Source of the DNA: Alcanivorax quisquiliarum
GTDB lineage: Bacteria; Pseudomonadota; Gammaproteobacteria; Pseudomonadales; Alcanivoracaceae
Direction: 5' to 3'
NCBI RefSeq assembly: GCF_023051175.1
Contig: NZ_JALKII010000013.1
Location: 1 to 37,883 of the forward strand
DNA: 37,883 bases
Shown one piece after another: positions 33,680-37,883 of the stretch. Positions within the stretch are counted from its first letter, which is position 1, and each line of letters begins with the position of its first letter. The translations under genes and the position numbers were made by a program. A model generated the notes under the pieces. That model was given only the letters and a program-made list of their open reading frames with translations, searched no databases and was not told the origin of the DNA.

Positions 33680-34365
33680 GCCACCATATCCTCGTCGTGC
33701 GGGCTTGCCGCCACAATCAGGTTTCCATACCCCGCCGCATCAATGGCGGCGCCTATACGCGCACTGCCCGCCACCAGCAATGCCTGCTCGGGCACACCGT
33801 GTTGCTGCAAACAGTGCCAGCTTTCCACACTGGTCACCAGTATCACGTCCAGCGGCGCTGGCGGCCATTGAAAGGCGGCATTGCAGGCACGCCGGTACAG
33901 CGTGACACGATCCACTTCGGCGCCGCGCTCGCGCAGCGTCTGCGTAAACAATTCGCGGCCACTGTCGCCACGCAGCACCAGTATTTTTTTCTCGGCAAGT
34001 TGCTGAAGCACAGGCAGCGTCAGCACCGCCTCGGAATTGAAATCCCGATCCGGTGCCAGCGCCGCAAGGCCTGCCTGCTCCAGTGCCCGAGCGGTGGCCG
34101 TGCCCACGGCAATCCAGTGCACGCCCACCGGCCATTGCGGCCAGTAATCCGCCAGCGCCGCAAGGCCATAACGCACCGCATTGGTACTGACCAGAAAGAC
34201 CGCGTGATACTGATCCAGGTTCATCAGGCACTGGCGTGCGCGGGCATCCGGCTCGCAAGGCTCGATCTCCAGCGCGCTCTGGTACAGCGGCTCGAACCCG
34301 GCCGCCGCCAGCATCGCCATCAGCGCCTGCTGCTGCCCGGCCGGGCGCGTGACCAGCACCCGCAT
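33649..34365 (-). CDS. hemD: Uroporphyrinogen-III synthase HemD
   Basis: Closes and inverts ring D of hydroxymethylbilane. The 238 residues fit the family. The N-terminus RVLVTRPAGQQQAL is characteristic, and the second domain has ILVLRGDSGRELF, VDRVTLYRRA and VTSVESWHCL. ATG at 34365 follows the hemC stop by two bases, so the two consecutive pathway enzymes are co-translated. Confidence 0.93.
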   Translation of the reverse strand: MRVLVTRPAGQQQALMAMLAAAGFEPLYQSALEIEPCEPDARARQCLMNLDQYHAVFLVSTNAVRYGLAALADYWPQWPVGVHWIAVGTATARALEQAGLAALAPDRDFNSEAVLTLPVLQQLAEKKILVLRGDSGRELFTQTLRERGAEVDRVTLYRRACNAAFQWPPAPLDVILVTSVESWHCLQQHGVPEQALLVAGSARIGAAIDAAGYGNLIVAASPHDEDMVACLTKHLRTR

Positions 34366-34367
34366 GT

Positions 34368-35300
34368 TCAGGCGCGCCCGTAGATTTCGCCGAGAATGCG
34401 ATCGGCGCCCTGCGCCAGCAACGCTTCGGCCACCCGGTTGCCCAGTGCTTCCGCCTCGCTGCGCGGCGCCTTGGCGTCTGCCCGCAATACTTCACGGCCA
34501 TCTTCGCTGGCCACCAGGCCGCGCAACCACAGGATGTCATTTTCAAGCAGCGCAAAGCCGCCGATCGGCACCTGGCAGCCACCTTCCAGACGGCGGTTCA
34601 TGGCGCGTTCGGCGACCACACGATCCCAGGTATCCGCATCGTTAAGCGGCGCCAGCCATGCTTTTACCTGGGTGGCGTTTTCCAGGCACTCGATACCCAC
34701 CGCACCCTGCCCCACGGCCGGCAGGCATTCTTCCGGCGGCATTTCATAGCGGATGCGCTCGCCCAGCCCGAGCCGCTTGAGGCCGGCGGCGGCGAGCAGG
34801 ATGGCGTCGTATTCGCCGGCATCCAGCTTGCCGAGCCGGGTTTGCACGTTGCCGCGCAAACTGATGATCTCCAGATCAGGGCGCAGTGCGCTCAGCTGCG
34901 CCTGCCGCCGTAAACTGGAGGTGCCTACCCGGGCGCCGTGCGGCAGCGCCGCGAGCGATTCGAATGCCGGCGAGACGAAAGCATCACGCGGATCGTGCCG
35001 CTCACAAATCACCGGCAAATCGAAACCTGGCGGCAACACCATCGGCACGTCCTTCATGGAATGCACGGCAATGTGGGCGCGGCCATCAAGCATGGCCTCT
35101 TCCAGCTCTTTGACAAATAGCCCCTTACCGCCAATCTTGGCCAGCGGCGTATCCAGAATCTTGTCGCCCTGGGTCTTGATCAGCACCAGTTCGACAGTCA
35201 GCTCTTCGTGCAGTGCCTCCAGCCGGTCGCGGACATACTCCGCCTGCCAAACGGCCAGCGGGCTGGAGCGTGTGGCGATGCGTAACACCTCGCGGCTCAT
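34368..35300 (-). CDS. hemC: Porphobilinogen deaminase (hydroxymethylbilane synthase) HemC
   Basis: Polymerises four porphobilinogens onto a dipyrromethane cofactor. ATG at 35300, with GGGAG five to six bases upstream, gives 310 residues starting [20 protein letters not shown]. The cofactor cysteine is in [10 protein letters not shown] at Cys242, as in E. coli. The active-site region [12 protein letters not shown] (about 80-91), SSLRRQAQL (about 128-136) and RGNVQTRL are intact. First gene of the hemC-hemD-hemX-hemY operon. Confidence 0.96.
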   Translation of the reverse strand: MSREVLRIATRSSPLAVWQAEYVRDRLEALHEELTVELVLIKTQGDKILDTPLAKIGGKGLFVKELEEAMLDGRAHIAVHSMKDVPMVLPPGFDLPVICERHDPRDAFVSPAFESLAALPHGARVGTSSLRRQAQLSALRPDLEIISLRGNVQTRLGKLDAGEYDAILLAAAGLKRLGLGERIRYEMPPEECLPAVGQGAVGIECLENATQVKAWLAPLNDADTWDRVVAERAMNRRLEGGCQVPIGGFALLENDILWLRGLVASEDGREVLRADAKAPRSEAEALGNRVAEALLAQGADRILGEIYGRA

Positions 35301-35328
35301 GTTCTCTCCCATCGTGTGCGGATGCCGC

Positions 35329-35334
35329 AGTGTA
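35329..35334 (-). promoter_or_regulatory. Probable -10 of the hemCDXY operon
   Basis: Minus-strand TACACT preceded by C and followed by a GCGGC discriminator, about 30 bases ahead of the hemC ATG. No good -35 is visible. The pattern resembles the other -10 plus GC-discriminator sites in this window. Confidence 0.4.
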
Positions 35335-35410
35335 GCTGAAAGCGCCGGCCAGTGCGGCCCCGACATACCGGGGCGGCCCCCGCCAGCGCACAAAAACGCT
35401 ACCGTCACTA

Positions 35411-35447
35411 TGGACTTGCGCGCTGTAGCGTCTAAACTGCGCGCCAT
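35411..35447 (+). promoter_or_regulatory. Probable promoter of the NADH dehydrogenase gene
   Basis: TGGACT (35411-35416), 16 bases and TAAACT (35433-35438), followed by GCGCGCC. Bases 35432-35447 are identical to the hldE promoter core (1685-1700, other strand). The leader to 35565 would be about 120 bases and includes a small hairpin: CCTGCC (35465-35470) with GGCAGG (35483-35488). Confidence 0.5.
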
Positions 35448-35564
35448 AATCAACCCTATCACCGCCTGCCTTACTCGAGCCGGGCAGGAAGGCCATTCTC
35501 ACGGGCCGCGCACCCCGATCACGCCGCGACCCAAGGACGTCGACTAGCACTGGAGGCGCACTAT

Positions 35565-36860
35565 ATGGGTGCAGCAAGAATTCTGGTCATCGGGGGTGGT
35601 GCTGGCGGCCTGCCGTTGGTCACGTTCCTCGGCCGCAAGCTGGGCAAGCATCATCTCGCCGACATCACGCTGGTTGACAGCAGCAGCATTCACGTCTGGA
35701 AACCGCGCTTCCATGAGGTGGCCACCGGCGCCATTGATGCAGATCTGGATGCCGTGGACTATCGTGCGCATGCGCGCCTGAATCACTACCGCTTCGAACC
35801 GGGCACACTGGTCAGCCTGGATAGCGCGGCACGCACTGTTACGCTGGCGCCAATTCTGGACGCACAAGGCGAAGAAGTACTGCCCGAGCGTGAGCTCCCT
35901 TACGATTACCTGGTGCTCGCCTTGGGCAGCCAGAGCAACGATTTCAACACGCCCGGCGTGCGCGAGCACGCGCTGTTTCTCGACAGCCGCCAGCAAGCTG
36001 ATCGTTTTCGTGAGAAATTTCTCAACGCCTGCCTGCACGCCAATCACCAGCGCGAGCCATTGTCGGTGGCGATCGTCGGCGGCGGCGCCACCGGAGTGGA
36101 GCTGGCGGCGGAAATTCACCACGCAGTCTCCATGCTCAAGCTGTACGGCCACGAGCAGCTAGATCGCAAAAAACTGAAAGTACATCTGATTGAGGCCGCG
36201 CCGCGCATTCTGCCGGTATTGACCGAGCAGGTCGCCGCCACGGCTCACGCCCGCCTGGAATCACTTGGCGTGCAGGTGCATACCGGCACCATGGTGGAAC
36301 GGGCCGAGCCGCACGCCTTTGTCGTGAAGGAAGGCGCCAGCATAGAAGCGCAGCTGCTGGTCTGGGCGGCCGGCGTAAAAGCGGCCGATGTGCTGGCCAC
36401 GCTTGATGGTCTCGAACGCAACCGGATCAATCAGGTGCTGGTGGAACCGACCTTGCAGGCGAAAGGCCAGCCGCATATTTTTGCCATTGGTGATTGCGCC
36501 GCCTGCCCGATCCCGGGTAGCGACAAGACAGTGCCGCCCCGCGCCCAATCCGCACAGCAGATGGCGCACCATATGGCAAAAAATTTCGAGCGCCTTCTGC
36601 AACACAACAAACCCCTGGCGCCGTTCCGTTACCGTGATCGCGGCTCGCTGGTATCGCTGAGTGAATACAGCTCCGTGGGCATGCTGATGGGCAGCCTCAA
36701 GGGCGGTAACTTCTTCATCGAGGGGTGGCTGGCGCGAATGATGTATATCAGCCTGTATCGACTGCACCAGGCCGCCCTGTATGGCTGGCCGCGTACTTTG
36801 ATGCTGCTGGTTGCAGGCCGCTTCAATCGTCTGGTGCGGCCGCGCCTGAAATTGCACTGA
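35565..36860 (+). CDS. Type II NADH dehydrogenase (NDH-2-like FAD oxidoreductase)
   Basis: Membrane-associated, non-proton-pumping NADH:quinone oxidoreductase type. The 431-residue protein has two dinucleotide folds: ILVIGGGAGGLPLV near residue 6 for FAD and VAIVGGGATGVELAAEI near 169 for NADH. FAIGDCAACP near 307 binds FAD in the family. The C-terminal region from about 385 is amphipathic and hydrophobic (WLARMMYISLYRLHQ, MLLVAGRFNRLVRPR), suiting membrane attachment. GGAGG lies eight bases upstream of the ATG. It is divergent from hemC, linking a respiratory enzyme and haem synthesis through one 264-base regulatory region. Confidence 0.9.
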   Translation: MGAARILVIGGGAGGLPLVTFLGRKLGKHHLADITLVDSSSIHVWKPRFHEVATGAIDADLDAVDYRAHARLNHYRFEPGTLVSLDSAARTVTLAPILDAQGEEVLPERELPYDYLVLALGSQSNDFNTPGVREHALFLDSRQQADRFREKFLNACLHANHQREPLSVAIVGGGATGVELAAEIHHAVSMLKLYGHEQLDRKKLKVHLIEAAPRILPVLTEQVAATAHARLESLGVQVHTGTMVERAEPHAFVVKEGASIEAQLLVWAAGVKAADVLATLDGLERNRINQVLVEPTLQAKGQPHIFAIGDCAACPIPGSDKTVPPRAQSAQQMAHHMAKNFERLLQHNKPLAPFRYRDRGSLVSLSEYSSVGMLMGSLKGGNFFIEGWLARMMYISLYRLHQAALYGWPRTLMLLVAGRFNRLVRPRLKLH

Positions 36861-36884
36861 CGCTCCGCTTTACCGTCACACACC

Positions 36885-36907
36885 GGCCGGGGCGCCTCGC
36901 CCCGGCC
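36885..36907 (+). terminator. Strong hairpin after the NADH dehydrogenase gene
   Basis: Ten-base arms GGCCGGGGCG / CGCCCCGGCC with a CCT loop, 24 bases past the stop. The following bases are mixed A/T rather than a clean T-run, so termination may be partial. The remainder of this gap up to 37084 shows no other clear signal. Confidence 0.5.
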
Positions 36908-37084
36908 AGCCGAAATAATTTCTTACACCCTGCAACTACCGGATTTTCAACGGCCACACTGCGATACGCTACACAGTTCACGCCTCGCCCCGGAACTTCT
37001 CCCCTGATACCTGTCGGATTACCACAGGCACAGCGTGCGTGTTTGTACGCCGCGCCCGAAGAAGCAAGCCACCGAAGGAGAAGC

Positions 37085-37474
37085 ATGATGCAAATCCGAC
37101 TGAAACATCTCGCCATCGCTATCGCCGCCATGGGTATGGGTAGCGCTGCGATCGCACAGAACGCCACCTCGCAGTCACCCGAACCGCAGCCTGGCGCTGC
37201 ACAACAGGCACCCGCAGCCGCCGAGGTCAGCGAGGCTGATCTGGAAAAATTTGCCGAGGCGCACAAAAAGGTCGAGGAAATTCGCGAGAAATATGTCGGC
37301 GAAGCACAATCGGCAGACGACCCGGAAAAAGTCGCTCAGGTGCAGATGAACATGCAGCAGGAAATGGTCGAAGCGGTGCAGGACGAAGATCTGGATGTCG
37401 GCACCTATAACCGAATCGCGCAGATGCTGCCGTATGATGAGCAATTACGGCAGCGCGTGGAGAGCTTGCTCTGA
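37085..37474 (+). CDS. Secreted DUF4168-type protein
   Basis: Small exported protein of 129 residues. An N-terminal signal peptide (positive MMQIRLKH, hydrophobic LAIAIAAMGMGSAA, likely cut after AIA near residue 25) is followed by a Pro/Ala/Gln-rich linker. A charged helical domain then begins at VSEADLEKFAEAHKKVEEI and ends DLDVGTYNRIAQML, matching the DUF4168 pattern. Function is unknown; a periplasmic stress or envelope role is only a guess. AAGGAG at 37075-37080 supports ATG 37085 or 37088. A clear intrinsic terminator follows. Confidence 0.85.
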   Translation: MMQIRLKHLAIAIAAMGMGSAAIAQNATSQSPEPQPGAAQQAPAAAEVSEADLEKFAEAHKKVEEIREKYVGEAQSADDPEKVAQVQMNMQQEMVEAVQDEDLDVGTYNRIAQMLPYDEQLRQRVESLL

Positions 37475-37505
37475 ACAGTCTGGTCCGTCTGTTCAGGCAA
37501 CACCA

Positions 37506-37531
37506 GGGCGCCTTCGGGCGCCCATCTTTTT
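37506..37531 (+). terminator. Intrinsic terminator of the DUF4168 gene
   Basis: GGGCGCC-TTCG-GGCGCCC forms a seven-base stem with a stable tetraloop, followed by ATCTTTTT. It starts 31 bases after the stop at 37474. This is the clearest intrinsic terminator in the window. Confidence 0.9.
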
Positions 37532-37534
37532 AAG

Positions 37535-37643
37535 CCCCCCTCTCCCGACTCCCCTCCCCCAACCCCTTATTCGCTTCGCTCACCCTTCGGGCCAACCTGC
37601 GGCTGTTCTGATCTGCGTTTGTCCCACGAGGAGCAAGGAGGGG
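37535..37643 (+). repeat. Degenerate, interrupted relative of the terminal hairpin repeat
   Basis: CCCCCTCTCCC and CTCCCCTCCCCCAACCCC resemble the C-rich left half of the terminal repeat, and CCCACGAGGAG followed by AAGGAGGGGA resembles the right arm. The two halves are separated by about 50 bases including TTCGCTTCGCTCACCCTTCG. The arms no longer match exactly. Between this and the right-end copy only a minor inverted repeat (CTTTCG / CGAAAG, 37676-37694) is visible; no gene is seen in 37475-37883. Confidence 0.5.
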
Positions 37644-37727
37644 AAAAGATCAGCATTTTGAACATCCCATTGGCGCTTTCGCGGATATCGAAAGTGCTTC
37701 CACGAGAATAGGCGATGAACCATTTTT

Positions 37728-37883
37728 GCCCCTCTCCCCTTGTGGGAGAGGGGTTGGGGAGAGGGGGAGATTATGGCAGAAAATATATACTCGGCACTTT
37801 ATCTTGAACGAAACTGGCTATCTCTCGATATTTTTATACCTGTTGATTTTTTTTGAATCTCTACTGAAGATAAATTAAATTAT
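37728..37883 (-). repeat. Right copy of the dispersed hairpin repeat, inverted relative to the left end
   Basis: The reverse complement of 37728-37818 matches 66-155 at about 95%, and 37819-37883 aligns without gaps to 1-65 at about 60%. The hairpin (CCCCTCTCCC with its complement) lies at 37729-37753, with the second alternative arm ending near 37766. The outer 65 bases are AT-rich and more variable. It lies beyond the DUF4168 terminator and contains no supported gene. Confidence 0.8.

Noticed and set aside
1-37883. Composite transposon or genomic island bounded by the terminal inverted repeats
   Set aside because: No transposase, integrase, tRNA target or duplicated target site is visible, and the content is mostly conserved core genes in a known order.

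Overview
The window looks like chromosomal DNA of a GC-rich gammaproteobacterium. The order glnE-ilvE-waaF-waaC-waaG-waaP is the order I recall from Pseudomonas aeruginosa. The same-strand hemC-hemD-hemX-hemY cluster and the 477-residue fused HldE also fit a Pseudomonadales/Oceanospirillales-type organism. An Alcanivorax-like host is plausible, but I cannot prove it without a search. No tRNA, rRNA, CRISPR array, transposase, integrase or prophage gene is visible.

Layout. (1) 1-155: one copy of a dispersed hairpin repeat; its inverted partner ends the window at 37728-37883. (2) 210-2730: divergent hldE (heptose for the LPS inner core) and lpxL (lipid A acylation). (3) 2820-6833: two tandem membrane O-acyltransferases, each fused to an SGNH domain. 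(4) 7010-9591, minus strand: a surface-sugar decoration set made of a glycosyltransferase, a polysaccharide pyruvyl transferase and a sulfotransferase interrupted by an in-frame amber codon. (5) 9675-15077, minus strand: the LPS core operon waaF-waaC-waaG-waaP plus a protein with two kinase-like domains. (6) 15139-19076: ilvE and glnE. (7) 19139-20941: an orphan GspE/PilB-type ATPase. (8) 21182-23164: a DUF47/PhoU-like protein and a PiT phosphate transporter. (9) 23245-26493: argA and ilvD. (10) 26500-29279: a tightly packed trio of a double DsbA/HCCA-isomerase-like protein, a MAPEG membrane protein and a ferredoxin-flavin reductase. (11) 29398-35300: haem genes hemH and hemC-D-X-Y, with a ParE/ribbon-helix-helix toxin-antitoxin pair between them. 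(12) 35565-37474: an NDH-2-type NADH dehydrogenase and a small secreted DUF4168 protein, then a clear intrinsic terminator.

How the parts fit. About 15 kb builds and decorates the outer membrane: heptose supply, lipid A acylation, heptosyl and glucosyl transfer, core phosphorylation, and then accessory acylation, pyruvylation and formerly sulfation. The accessory genes (about 2.8-9.6 kb) are the variable part. The rest is central metabolism: branched-chain amino acids, arginine, nitrogen control, phosphate uptake, haem and respiration. Several promoters share a -10 box followed by a GC-rich discriminator, and an exact 16-base promoter match occurs upstream of both hldE and ndh.

The best candidates for something little described are the GSH/redox-flavoured trio at 26.5-29.3 kb, the acyl/pyruvyl/sulfo decoration locus, the orphan secretion-type ATPase, and the inverted repeats at the two ends. 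All functional calls come from reading motifs and lengths; no database search was possible.
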